A stretch of 64,000 nucleotides of DNA from Serripes groenlandicus (taxonomy: Eukaryota > Mollusca > Bivalvia > Cardiida > Cardiidae). The notes below the pieces were generated by a model. That model searched no databases, was not told the origin of the DNA, and saw nothing but the letters and a program-made list of their open reading frames with translations. Below are positions 21,161-30,887 of this stretch, one piece after another (position 1 is the first letter of the stretch; each line of letters opens with the position of its first letter). The DNA lies in contig JASEVX010000012.1 of NCBI GenBank assembly GCA_031761405.1, forward strand, positions 25,663,800-25,727,799, read 5' to 3'. The translations under genes were made by a program, and so were the position numbers.

Positions 21161-21479
21161 TATAAAAGGATTTTTCTGTCAATAGATTTGATCTGATGAG
21201 CAAAGAACCATTTTATTTATGACCATTTTATCACGACCGCCACAAAACTACTTGATATGTCTGTTGGCAGAGATTTTTAAAAACCTTTACCTACTTCAAA
21301 ACAACCTAACTTCTTGAAAACTCGCCATTTTCTGAAAAGAATCATTTTCGTTTCTAAAAATCCTGAAATATCCTTGGAAAGAGTATATTCTACATTTTAA
21401 CATTTTATTTGATATAACACAAAAAAGTATCTCCTTCTCCAAAGTCATCCTTTTAAGGTTTTGAAAGACAGGAAAAGGT

Positions 21480-21615
21480 TTTAAGGAAGGAACTTCCGTT
21501 TGCCACAATATTTTCAAATCTATCAAATAATTACATTTCAATTCATAGAGATTTTCCATATTTTCCCGAAAAGATGTTTTCAAAGTCTGCTGCAGATATG
21601 TTGTATATGGGAGTT
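21480..21615 (-). repeat. Right half of a MITE
   Basis: TTTGCCACAATATTTTCAAA through AAAGTCTGCTGCAGATATG; terminal repeat lost. Confidence 0.55.
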
Positions 21616-21645
21616 CAATTATGCATATGGCATGACATTAGGACT

Positions 21646-21870
21646 TATGTATTTATGTATTGGGGTTTTACGTCGCTTTCAACATTATTTCAGTTATATC
21701 ACGGCGACAGTTCTCTTATCCATGATCCCTGGGTAAACAAACCAGTACTAGGCTAGAAAATGTGCCTTGCCCAAGAGCACTCCACCATGACCGTAGTGCT
21801 GCGACTGGGGATCGAACCCGGAACAACCGGTTTCGAAATCCCGGACGCTAACCACTCGACCACAGCGGAC
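21646..21870 (-). mobile_element. Type B SINE, complete
   Basis: On minus: TGGTCGAGTGGTTAGCGTCC (A box region), GGTTCGATCCCCAGTCGC (B box), GGAGTGCTCTTGGGCAAGG, and a GCGACGTAAAACCCCAAT tail. GACATTAGGACT flanks both sides (12-bp target duplication). Confidence 0.9.
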
Positions 21871-21894
21871 ATTAGGACTAGTGTAGTTTGTTTC

Positions 21895-22093
21895 TTAAGC
21901 CTCATATAGACGCTTGCTTACGCCTCTGCAGCAGATGGCTTTTTGAAGACATTATAGTGACAAAAGGAGAAATTGCTCAAACTGATCAATTTTTCCTTTT
22001 GCCACAATGTTTTCCACTTTAAGTCATAGGTTATCCATTCATTTATAGAGATTATCTATATATTTTGACAAAATATGTTCAAAGTCGTCTGCC
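21895..22093 (-). mobile_element. MITE missing both terminal repeats
   Basis: TTAAGCCTCATATAGACG lacks CCCTTTCC, and the right side ends at CGTCTGC before fusing to another fragment (CTTTCCCACAAAC). Confidence 0.7.
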
Positions 22094-22200
22094 TTTCCCA
22101 CAAACAAAAAATCTTCAGCAGAGGAATTAGTCTAGAAAATATGTAATGTAGGCAAAAATGTAAAATTTCTTTTATAAGGAAAGTATCATTTTCCATATAG

Positions 22201-22396
22201 TTAACCCTTTCCTTCATACGACAATTCTGCAGCAGATGACTTTGAACGTATTTTGTCAAAATATAGAAAATCTCCATAATTGAATGGATAACCAAAAGTG
22301 GAAAACATTGTGGCAAAAGGAGAAATTGCACGTTTTGTGCAATTTCTTCTTGCAGAATCATCAGACAGGGTATGTAGTAAGTGGGGAAAAGGTTTA
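22201..22396 (+). mobile_element. TTAA MITE, right arm deleted
   Basis: Ends near the GC-AG cassette exon's intron side. Centre of the GCACG/GTGC type. Confidence 0.75.
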
Positions 22397-22425
22397 TAGC
22401 TAAAAGGGATGAGAAAACTACTTGC

Positions 22426-22518
22426 CTATACTATACTGTGAATGGATAGAATGGCCAGGGTATGCAGGCGGTGGTGGTAGTGTATCATGCAAAAGCAAGG
22501 AGGAAAGAGGAGGAGGCT
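22426..22518 (-). CDS. PPP1R9A: Candidate proline-rich 93-nt cassette exon with GC donor
   Basis: The acceptor TTTCACACAG|AG is strong. The frame set by the flanking exons is open and reads EPPPLSSLLLHDTLPPPP, then AYPGHSIHSQYSI. The end reads ATAG|GCAAGT, the classic donor of a GC-AG intron. The length is 31 codons and it starts and ends in the phases needed, so it is frame-neutral if skipped. An alternative GT donor 6 nt earlier (ATA|GTATAG) would also keep phase. Codon-like content and lack of MITE similarity set it apart from its flanks. It would place a proline-rich patch directly before the acidic, PP1-docking segment. Confidence 0.62.
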   Translation of the reverse strand, partial: SLLLFPPCFCMIHYHHRLHTLAILSIHSIV

Positions 22519-22585
22519 CTGTGTGAAATAAAACAGGAATAAATGCAAGTATGTTTAGTCAAAATTTTGTTAGCAGTCATCTCTG

Positions 22586-22800
22586 TTAACCCTTCCCCTC
22601 ATACGACAATTCTGCAGCAGACGACTTTGAACGTATTTTGTCAAATACTAGAAAATCTCCATAAGTGAATGGATAATTATATCCTATGACAAAAAGTGGA
22701 AAACATTGTGGCAAAAGGAGAACTTGCACGTTTTGTGCAATTTCTTCTTTTGTCACTATGTTTTCAAAAAGGAAAGCGTCTATATGAGGGAAAGGGTTAA
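22586..22800 (+). mobile_element. TTAA fold-back MITE
   Basis: Both TTAA present; the GCCGTCTGCTGCAGAGGCG segment of the right arm is deleted. It lies 67 bp upstream of the cassette exon's acceptor. Confidence 0.83.
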
Positions 22801-23065
22801 ACCCCATCTCACTTGCAGACGACTTTGAAAACATTGTGGCAAAAATGTTGAAACTCTCTATAAATGAAAGATTAATTATTGAATAAAGTTGCAAACATTG
22901 TGGCAAAAGGAGAGAATAGCTCGTCATGAGCAATGTATCCTTTGGCCACAATGTTTTCAACTCTGTCCAATAATTTTATACGCGTTTATAGAGATTTTCC
23001 ATATGTTTGCCTTGAAATTCTTCATTCGTCTGCTGCAGACTTGTTGTATGTGGGAAAGGGTTTAA
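22797..23065 (-). mobile_element. MITE sharing its TTAA with the previous copy
   Basis: TTAAACCCCATCTCACTTGC to GTGGGAAAGGGTTTAA; hairpin intact and the left arm partly duplicated. Confidence 0.75.
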
Positions 23066-23154
23066 GCAGCAAACTTGTCTTATTAGCACTAAGCAGCTGA
23101 TTAAAGCTTAACCTATAAGAGCGAAATTGAGCTGGCAAAGATAGTTAAAGAAGC

Positions 23155-23342
23155 CTCTGTAGTAGACAACTTTTGTAAACATTGTGGCAAATGTAGAAAT
23201 TGCACATGATGAGCAATGAGCAAATTTGCCACAATGTTTTCAACTTCATTCAATAATTGTTCTTTCCATTTTTAAAAGAGAGCTTCCATAGTTTTTACTA
23301 AATATTTTCAAAGTGCTACAGATGTATGTGGAAAAAGGTTAA
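23155..23342 (-). mobile_element. MITE, left end eroded
   Basis: TTAAAGAAGCCTCTGTAG to GTGGAAAAAGGTTAA, sharing its final TTAA with the next copy. Confidence 0.68.
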
Positions 23343-23493
23343 CCCTTTCCCTCATGCAATTTCTTCTTTTGCCACAATGTTTTCCACTTTTATAGTCATA
23401 GGTTATCCATTCAATTATAGATATTTTCTATTTTTTGACAAAATATGTTCAAAGTCGTCTGCTGCAGAATTGTTGTATGAGGGAAAGGGTTAA
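23339..23493 (-). mobile_element. MITE with internal deletion
   Basis: Left terminal repeat joined directly to ATGCAATTTCTTCTTTTGCC; right half intact. Confidence 0.82.
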
Positions 23494-23573
23494 TACCGTT
23501 AACTCCTACTTATTGAGCCGTATGCAGCCTGAATGGATCTTGATTACCAGGAGAAGATGTTGATTTATCGAAG

Positions 23574-23813
23574 TTTACCCTTTCCCACATACAATAATCT
23601 GCAGCAGACAACTTTGAACATATTTTGTAAAAAAATGGTAAATCTCTATAATTGAATGGATATATATTTGATGACTAAAAGTGGAAAACATTGTGGCAAA
23701 AGGAGAAATTGCTCATCATGAGCAATTTCTTCTTTTGCAGCAATGCCACAATGTTTTTAAAAGTTGTTTGCTTCAGAGCCTTCAGAAAGCGTCTGTGTGA
23801 GGGAAAGGGTTAA
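23574..23813 (+). mobile_element. TTAA fold-back MITE
   Basis: TTTACCCTTTCCCACATAC to GAGGGAAAGGGTTAA; shares the right TTAA with the next copy. Confidence 0.8.
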
Positions 23814-24035
23814 CCCTTTTCTACTTGCAGATGCATCTGTCAACAGACGACTTTTGAAAACATAGCCACAAAAGTCAAAAATTGCTCATGTAATTAATGT
23901 GCAATTTCTACTATTGCCACAACTCCTCAACTCATTTCTATAAATATACTTTAATTCATGCAGATTTTTCATATATTTTCCTAGATGTTTTCAAAGTTGT
24001 TTGCTGCAGATTTCTTGCATGTTGGAAAGAATTGA
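23810..24035 (-). mobile_element. TTAA fold-back MITE, right end eroded
   Basis: TTAACCCTTTTCTACTTGC to GTTGGAAAGAATTGA. Confidence 0.7.
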
Positions 24036-24205
24036 TGCCATTTTCAACAGCATTTGTTATAAATCACATTGGCCAGGTCACCTGACCATGTGTGTCCTGT
24101 CTTTCTCACACCAGTACTGCACATATCATTTTACAAAGGTGACTGGCAACCTTCTCACATAATATGTGCTAACCATATCAACCAATCAAATACAGCATTT
24201 GATAA
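24036..24205 (-). repeat. Decayed type A SINE
   Basis: CATTTTCAACAGCATTTGTT, GTGTGTCCTGTCTTTCTCAC and AAAGGTGACTGGCAACCTTC match the type A body; head lost. Confidence 0.55.
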
Positions 24206-24213
24206 GCACTCAG

Positions 24214-25478
24214 TCTATTAGGACAATCTGAATACACTTCAGTATGAGGATAATCTGAAAACACCACTCAATGTATTAGTACAATCTGAACACACTCAGT
24301 GCATTAGGACAATCTGAATACATTGAGTGCATTAGGATAATCTGAAAACACTGAGTGTATTAGGACAATATGAACACACTCACTGCATTAGGACAATCTG
24401 AATACACTCAGTGCATTAGGACAATCTGAATATATTGAGTGCATTAGGACAATCTGAATACACTGAGTGTATTAGGACAATCTGAACACACTCAGTGCAT
24501 TAGGACAATCTAAATACATTGAGTGCATTAGGACAATCTGAATACACTCAGTGTATTAGGACAATCGAAATACATTCAGTGCATTAGGACAATCTGCATA
24601 CACTTAGTGCATTAGGACAATCTGAACACACTCAGTGCATTAGGACAATCAGAACACACTCAGTGCATTAGGACAATCTGAACACAATCAGTGCATTAGG
24701 ACAATCTAAACACACTCAGTGCATTAGGACAATCTAAACACACTCAGTGCATTAGGACAATCTAAACACAAGCAGTGCATTAGGACAATCTGAATACATT
24801 GAGTGCATTAGGACAATCTGAATACACTCAGTGTATTAGGACAATCAGAACACACTTAGTGCATTAGGACAATCTGAACACACTCTGTGCATTAGGACAA
24901 TCTGAACACCCTCAGTGCATTAGGAAACTCTGAATACATTGAGTGCATTAGGACAATCTGAATACACTCAGTGCATTAGGACAATCTGAACACACTCAGT
25001 GCATTAGGACAATCTGAACACACTCTGTGCATTATGACAATCCGAACACTCTCGGTGCATTAGGACAATCTGAACACACTTGGTGCATTAGGACAATCTG
25101 AACACACTCGGTGCATTAGGACAATCCGAACACACTCGGTGCATTAGGACAATCTGAACACACTCAGTGCATTAGGACAATCTGAACACATTCAGTGAAT
25201 TAGGACAATCTGAATACACTCTGTGCATTATGACAATCTGAACACATTCTGTGTATTAGGACAATCTGAACACCCTCAGTGCATTAGGAAACTCTGAATA
25301 CATTGAGTGCATTAGGACAATCTGAATACACTCAGTGCATTAGGACAATCTGAACACACTCAGTGCATTAGGACAATCTGAACACATTCAGTGCATTAGG
25401 ACAATCTGAACACACTCTGTGCATTAGGATAATCTGAACACATTCAGTGTATTAGGACAATCCGAACACACTCATTTG
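24214..25478 (+). repeat. 28-bp satellite, about 45 copies
   Basis: Unit CACTCAGTGCATTAGGACAA plus TCTGAACA. Variants alternate (AATACATTGAG, ACACACTCGG), and blocks of several units recur, for example the AACACCCTCAGTGC...GGAAACTCTG block near 24905 and again near 25270. There is no consistent coding frame. Confidence 0.92.
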
Positions 25479-25677
25479 TATCAGGGAAAAGACAGTTTCA
25501 CAGCTAGTCAAGATCATAGTCTACATAAAGCACTCGAGCTAAGATGCAGGAAAATACATAATTCAGATATGTGCAAGCAGTGTAGATGCAGATCACTATG
25601 TGCATGCACACAGTCTGATCAGCTTAATTGATTGATTAGAGTTTAATGTTAAGCTATACAAGCAATCTTCCTTTCCC

Positions 25678-25908
25678 TTAACCCTTTCCCTCAAATGACA
25701 ATTCTGCAGCAGACGACTTTGAGCATATTTTGTAAAAAAAATAGAAAATCTCTATAATTGAATGGATAACCTATGACTAAAAGTGGAAAACATTGTGGCA
25801 AAAGGAGAAATTGCTTGTTTTGAGAAATTTCTTCTTTTGTCACCATGTTTTCAAAAGGTCGTCTGCTGCAGAGGCGTCAGAAAGTGATTATATGAGGGAA
25901 AGAGTTAA
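25678..25908 (+). mobile_element. TTAA MITE flanked by about 30-bp direct repeats
   Basis: Full copy. TTAAGCTATACAAGCAATCT lies on both sides, each time running to a further TTAA. Confidence 0.86.
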
Positions 25909-26025
25909 GCTATACAAGCAATCTTTCTTTTTCCCCTTAATGTTGTAGAAAGTCAGCAAAGCTGTAACTAAGTAAGCAAAGGATGAAAATTATTCAAAGT
26001 TTTATTTTATTTGTTTTAATGTTGT

Positions 26026-26057
26026 TTAACCCTTTGTTGCATGTGGGAAAGGGTTAA
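26026..26057. mobile_element. 32-bp MITE remnant (ends only)
   Basis: TTAACCCTTT joined by nine bases to GGGAAAGGGTTAA: the two termini with almost nothing between. It lies 16 bp beyond an exon donor. Confidence 0.8.
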
Positions 26058-26072
26058 TCAAAACCAACATAC

Positions 26073-26179
26073 CATTGTGTAGAGCAGGTTCTGAGCCAAC
26101 TTCCGGATGTTCTGTTCCATCCCCATCTTCACGCTGAGGTAGTTCAGAAGAGTTCTCGATGAAAACACCTTTTCTGGAT
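26073..26179 (-). CDS. PPP1R9A: Neurabin exon linking the large exon to the acidic region (107 nt)
   Basis: The acceptor is CTTTCAG|A and the donor AATG|GTATGTTG. One base completes the Ser codon from the large exon (or the Arg codon from the alternative first exon). Thirty-five codons follow (SRKGVFIENSSELPQRED, then GDGTEHPEVGSEPALHN), and one G is left over. The other two frames carry a stop or do not match the neighbouring phases. The exon is acidic and probably disordered. A 32-bp MITE remnant lies 16 bp beyond the donor. Confidence 0.85.
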
Positions 26180-26276
26180 CTGAAAGTAGGAAAATGATTA
26201 CTTGTTAAAGTTTTGAATGATGTTTTTATGCACTTAAAACAGGACTTCGGTCATAATGACAGCATTTCCTTGGTTA

Positions 26277-26543
26277 AACTAGAAATATCACTGAAGATGA
26301 TAAATACCCCCCAAACAGCACCTTGACCTACACCATAACTTAATAAGTAAAAGGGCCATAACTCTGTAAAATAACATGCAATTGTAACCCCTTTAGGATA
26401 TGCACATCTCCTCTTGGGATAGAAACTTCATGTAAAATTTTATTGAATTCCACCCATATGGCTTCCCACTGACTGGCCGACCGACCGACAGACAAACCGA
26501 CACAGTGACTCCTATATACCCCCTCTTCTTCAAAGGGGGTATA
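26277..26543 (-). mobile_element. Helentron-like element, short
   Basis: AACTAGAAATATCACTGAAG (signature and hairpin), then AAATACCCCCC, matched by GGGGGTATAATA at the right. Contains the phrase AAGGGCCATAACTCTGTAAA and a GACC/GACA run. Confidence 0.82.
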
Positions 26544-26672
26544 ATAACCCTTTCCCACTTGTAGACCCCGTTTTGACACATCTGCAGCAGACAACTTTTG
26601 AAAACATTGTTTTTTTGCCAATATATTTTCAAAGTCATCTGCTGCAGATTTGCTGTATGTGGGAAAGGTTTA
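26544..26672 (-). mobile_element. MITE with internal deletion, abutting the Helentron
   Basis: AACCCTTTCCCACTTGTAG follows the Helentron end directly; right end GGGAAAGGTTTAA. Confidence 0.72.
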
Positions 26673-26689
26673 ATCCTGACACCTGACAC

Positions 26690-26768
26690 AGTTTGATGGT
26701 TTCGTGAAAAATGTTTGTTAACTACATCTTAAATAAGATGTAGTTACAACCGTTTTGCATGAAGCCCT
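26690..26768 (-). repeat. Fragment of the TCGAGGGC fold-back family
   Basis: TAACTACATCTTAAATAAGATGTAGTTACA in outline: two arms back to back, then ACCGTTTTGCATGAAGCCCTCGA. Confidence 0.5.
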
Positions 26769-26783
26769 CGAGTTGCAATGCAA

Positions 26784-26870
26784 TCCCTGCAGCCCAGAGC
26801 AGCCACTTAACTACCATTTTTAAAGTCTATGGTATGACCAAACCAGGGATTCTTGTGTGCCATAAGGTGA
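26784..26870 (-). repeat. Type C SINE fragment
   Basis: GCAGCCCAGAGCAGCCACTT and TAAAGTCTATGGTATGACC match the type C pre-head region. Confidence 0.5.
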
Positions 26871-27162
26871 GAGAGATGTCAATGTTCCATAGCTCCGAGT
26901 AGACAATACAAAGATGTGTATCACTATTGCAATAATTTTCACTTTATCATGTACCTAATAAAAAAAGACAAATTATACGAATTCAAATATTTACAATAAT
27001 GAAAAAAACAAAAACATTTTACCCATGAAATAAAATTTACAGACAAGACTTTCACATTTCAATGAAGTGACATTACCATATTTGGTACCGTATTTATCCT
27101 AGTCAAATACAAAATTTCAATCAGTTGTGTTTTGTTTGTGAGATGAGGGACATTTACTCCCC
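26871..27162. other. Intron, no feature recognised
   Basis: AT-rich; nothing seen. Confidence 0.4.
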
Positions 27163-27392
27163 TTAACCCTTTCCCTCATACAACAAATCTGCAGCAGAAG
27201 ACTTTGAATATATTTTGTCAAAAAATAGAAAATCTCCTTAATTGAATGGATAACCTATGACTAAAAGTGGAAAACATTGTTGCAAAAGGAGAAATTGCTT
27301 GTTTTGAGCAATTTCTTCTTTTGTAACTATGTTTTCAAAAAGCCATCTGCTGCAGAGGCGTCAGAAAGCGTCTATATGAGGGAAAGGGTTAA
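27163..27392 (+). mobile_element. TTAA fold-back MITE, full copy
   Basis: Near-consensus; lies 66 bp beyond the donor of the alternative first exon. Confidence 0.88.
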
Positions 27393-27457
27393 GCTAGGCC
27401 TCAAATGTACATGTATGTATAAGGACGTGCGATAGCTCTGCAAGTTTAGAAACTTAC

Positions 27458-27618
27458 CGTTTCTTCTTCAAATACCGAAAACATTTTTGTCGTCTCTTTT
27501 CCTGGATTTTAGCAATCGTTTGCCGAGTCGGCTTGTCAATCGAAAAGAAGCTGAGTGATTTCTCAAACAGTACACTGCCTATATCCACTTGTTTATATTC
27601 AATTCCTTTTTCCAACAT
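27458..27618 (-). CDS. PPP1R9A: Candidate alternative first coding exon of neurabin (53 codons + 2 nt)
   Basis: An ATG at 27618-27616 opens a frame starting MLEKGIEYKQVDIGS and ending RYLKKK plus CG, followed by a strong donor (CG|GTAAGTTT). Ending on two bases gives exactly the phase of the large upstream exon, so it can splice to the 26179 exon, making a hybrid Arg codon. The frame is closed by a TAA 60 nt before the ATG and I see no good acceptor there, so it reads as a first exon rather than an internal one. The product would lack the whole actin-binding N-terminus but keep the acidic region, PP1 docking site and PDZ domain. The C-terminal half of the peptide is basic (KIQEKRRQK). I do not recognise the peptide. 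Confidence 0.65.
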
Positions 27619-28035
27619 GATTGAATATAACACTTTAACAGGTAGAACTTTACAATCACAATGGTTTGATATTTAAACAAAATTCCAAAAATATCTATCC
27701 CGAATTACACAGAGACACTTGGTGCACCATTTCTAAACACAGAACCTTTGCAACTGTAATTTGTAGCAGTTTTATTTGCATTCTCAGGCTTTAAACAGTT
27801 AAACATCTTTAAAACACTTTCTTTTAAACTCCTTAAATTTAATTGCTTTTTTCTAACAAAACCAAATCTTGATGATTTGCCTATTTCAATACGATTTTTT
27901 TTTGTTCTTAGCAGTCTAAATCAACAGGAGAATTCATATCATAAATGTTTTATTATTTTACCTTTCCAACATACAGATACATTTTGATTCATCAATTGCA
28001 ACAGTATAGTTTTGGAGAAAAAAAATGTGGAAAAA
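27619..28035. other. Region upstream of the alternative first exon
   Basis: If the exon is a true first exon its promoter lies here. It is AT-rich and repeat-free up to about 27950. I see no clear TATA box or initiator that I would trust. Confidence 0.35.
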
Positions 28036-28120
28036 AGAGAAATTGCTTTATAATGTTTCACAACAAGTTGAGAAAGGAGAACTTTTAAAATCATCTACTG
28101 CAGATGCATTGATCTCAATG

Positions 28121-28349
28121 TTAACCGTTTCCCACATACAACAATTCTGTAGCAGACAGCTTCGAAAACATATTGGCAAAAATGTGAAATATCTCCATAA
28201 ATAAGAGTTTAATTATTAAATGGAGTTGAAAACATTGTGTCAAAAGGAGAAATTGCTTGTTTTGAGCAATTTCTTCTTTTGTCGCATAGATTTCAGAAGT
28301 CGTCTGTTGCAGAGGCGGCAGAAAGCGTCTATATGTGGGAAAGGGTTAA
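28121..28349 (+). mobile_element. TTAA fold-back MITE, full copy
   Basis: Older CCGTTTCCCACATAC subfamily, with TTAA at both ends. Confidence 0.82.
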
Positions 28350-28487
28350 AGAGAAATTACTTATGTTTCAAAACAAGTAGAGAAAGGAGAATTGCTTAAA
28401 GATCATCTACTGCATGCAGATGCATCAATCTGCATTAATTATGTTAAAGGGGTCAAAGTGTTCACGATTATCTAAAACACATTGCCA

Positions 28488-29037
28488 TTAAACCCTTTCC
28501 CACATAAAGACACTAATTCTGACCCCTCTGCAGCAGACGACATTAGAAATCATTGTGGCAGAAGGGGAAATTTCTCCCTTTCCCACAATCATTTCCCTAT
28601 TCAATAATCAAACTATCATTTCTCTATTCAATAATCAAACTATCATTTCTCTATTCAATAATCAAACTATCATTTCTCTATTCAATAATCAAACTATCAT
28701 TTCTCTATTCAATAATCAAACTATCATTTCTCTATTCAATAATCAAACTATCATTTCTCTATTCAATAATCAAACTATCATTTCTCTATTCAATAATCAA
28801 ACTATCATTTCTCTATTCAATAATCAAACTATCATTTCTCTATTCAATAATCAAACTATCATTTCTCTATTCAATAATCAAACTATCATTTCTCTATTCA
28901 ATAATCAAACTATCATTTCTCTATTCAATAATCAAACTATCATTTCTCTATTCAATAATCAAACTATCATTTCTCTATTCAATAATCAAACTATCATTTC
29001 TCTATTCAATAATCAAACTATCATTTTGAAAAGATTA
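28488..29037 (-). mobile_element. MITE expanded by a minisatellite, right end lost
   Basis: TTAAACCCTTTCCCACATAAAG begins it; the array sits where other copies read CTATTCAATAATTATACTTTC. Confidence 0.8.
28594..29025 (+). repeat. 27-bp minisatellite, 16 units
   Basis: Unit TCTCTATTCAATAATCAAAC plus TATCATT; 16 units, the first differing by one base (TCC) and the rest seemingly identical. Since 27 is a multiple of 3, long frames run through it by chance; I do not call these proteins. Confidence 0.96.
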
Positions 29038-29044
29038 TGGGTTA

Positions 29045-29273
29045 TTAACCCTTTCCGTCATATAGATGCTTTCTGCATGACGCCTCTGCAGCATGCAGAC
29101 AGCTTTTCGAAAACATAGTGACAAAAGAAGAAATTGCTCAAAACGAGCAATTTCTCCTTTTGCCACAATGTTTTCCACTTTTAGTCATAGTTTATCCATT
29201 CAATTATCGAGATTTTTTGACAAAATATGTTCAGTTGTCTGCTGCAGAATTGTCGTAAGAGATAAAGGGTTAA
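29045..29273 (-). mobile_element. TTAA fold-back MITE, full copy
   Basis: TTAACCCTTTCCGTCATATAG to AGATAAAGGGTTAA. Confidence 0.85.
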
Positions 29274-29398
29274 AGAGAAATAGCTTACGATTCAAAAACA
29301 AGTTGAGAAAGGAGAATTGCTAAAACATCATCTACTGCAGATGCCGTCTCATATGTGTTGAGGTCAAAGTGTTCATGATTATCTCAAACACATTGCCA

Positions 29399-29626
29399 TT
29401 AACACTTTCCCACATAATTATAGACACTAATTCTGACCCCTCTGCAGCAGACAACATTAGAAATCATAGTGGCAGAAGGAGAAATCTCACCATTTCCCAC
29501 AATCATTTCATAACTCGATTCAATAATCATTACTATCTATCATGTATAGATATATATTCTATATTTTTGGACTTGATCATTTCAAAGTTGTCTGCCGCAG
29601 ATTTATTGTATGTGTGAAAGGGTTAA
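29399..29626 (-). mobile_element. TTAA MITE, unexpanded partner of the minisatellite copy
   Basis: Same flank and left arm as the 28488 copy, but a single ATTCAATAATCATTACTATC where the other has 16 units. Confidence 0.83.
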
Positions 29627-29737
29627 AACTATTGCAGCACCACTCAGAATCATAATTGGACAGAAAACAGCATGATCTATGGATGGCTGTGGTGATTTCA
29701 GACAAACTTTCTGTTCCTCTTCAATTTCATAAAATCA

Positions 29738-30250
29738 ATTAATGCTTTCCCATTTTGCAGATGCATAACTGGGAATACCGATGGCTTGGTGTGAAACAGT
29801 TGTAACTAAAAACCTATTTTGAAAAAACCCTGGTTTAAGGGCAATTTTGACCCCTTTGTAAACAATTCAAATTTAGGTGCCATTGCTCAGAACGAGCAAT
29901 GGCACCTAAATTTCCATTGTTTACCAAGAAAAATGAATTAACGCTTATAAAGACTTTATGGCGTGGTGATTAACATTGGTAAAAAAAATACCAATTTTAG
30001 TTACAACCGTTTCACGCCAAGCCCTCGAATTATAGCAATGACGTATGAAAACATTGTTGCAAAACAGAAGAAATTGCTAATATTGAGCATTTTTTAACCT
30101 TTTGTAACACTGTTTTCAACTCAATAAATAATTATACGAAGCACTATATATATATATAGCTGTGATTGAAAGAGATTTTCCATATTTTTGCCTAGATGGT
30201 TTCAAAGACGTCTGCTGTAGATTTATTGTATGTGGGAAAGGATAATGGTG
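29738..30250 (-). mobile_element. MITE split by a second fold-back element
   Basis: TAATGCTTTCCCATTTTGCAG at the left; after the insert it continues CAATGACGTATGAAAACATT and ends GTGGGAAAGGATAA. Confidence 0.72.
29778..30028. mobile_element. TCGAGGGC fold-back MITE, copy 1
   Basis: Ends CGATGGCTTGGTGTGAAAC and GTTTCACGCCAAGCCCTCGA. The centre is a hairpin, GGTGCCATTGCTCAGAACGA with its inverse. No coding. Confidence 0.82.
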
Positions 30251-30367
30251 TAAAATTTCACAGCTGAGAGACTGCGTTTATATATAACTGATAATCATGC
30301 AGATTAGATTTCATTTTAATTAATACTCTCTTGAAATTCCATGATCATTCCATTCTCAGAAGGGACA

Positions 30368-30574
30368 TTAACCCTTTCCCTCATATAGACGTTTTCTGAA
30401 GCCATTGCAGCAGACGAATTTTGAAAACATTGTGGCCAAAGGTTAAATTGCTCAATGAGCAATTTCCCCTTTGGCCACAATGTTTTCAACTTTATTTTGG
30501 AGATTTTTCAGGTTTTTGTCACCATGTTTTCAAAGTCGTCTGCTGCAGATTTGTTGTATGTGGGTAAGGGTTAA
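30368..30574 (-). mobile_element. TTAA fold-back MITE
   Basis: TTAACCCTTTCCCTCATATAG to GTGGGTAAGGGTTAA; part of the left-of-centre spacer is deleted. Confidence 0.83.
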
Positions 30575-30810
30575 CGGTTCCCCACACATGACAAATCTGC
30601 AGCAGATATCTAGGCAGGCAGAAGTCGGGGAAAATCTGTATAGCTCTGTATCTCGAAACATAATAATTGAATATACAGTTGAAAACATTGAGGTAAAAGG
30701 AGAAATTACTGAAGAGCAACTTCGCTTTTTTTCCACAATGTTTTCAAAAGCGTTTAGTCGTCTGCTGCATATATATGCATCAAAATGTGTCTGTAATTGG
30801 GGAAGGTTAA
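30571..30810 (+). mobile_element. MITE sharing its TTAA with the previous copy
   Basis: TTAACGGTTCCCCACACATG to TTGGGGAAGGTTAA. Confidence 0.72.
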
Positions 30811-30887
30811 TTCTTTTAAAATTTGCAAGTAGCGAAACAGTAACTGTTGGTGACAATGCAATCACAAATAAGAAGCCCTTTTATGAT

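Larger units (their letters stand above)
28036..29500 (+). repeat. Segmental duplication, up to three units
   Basis: A block with AACAAGT(T)GAGAAAGGAGAA and ATCATCTACTGCAGATGC occurs near 28065, 28367 and 29290. The last two continue in parallel through GTCAAAGTGTTCA and CACATTGCCATTAA into a MITE reading GACACTAATTCTGACCCCTC. Confidence 0.75.

Noticed and set aside
24214..25478. CRISPR-like array
   Set aside because: The unit is continuous tandem 28-bp DNA with no spacers, in a eukaryotic intron.
28553..29118. Long overlapping frames (158 and 187 codons) with nine-residue repeats
   Set aside because: They are the 27-bp minisatellite read in two frames at once; the array lies within a MITE and has no gene-like context.
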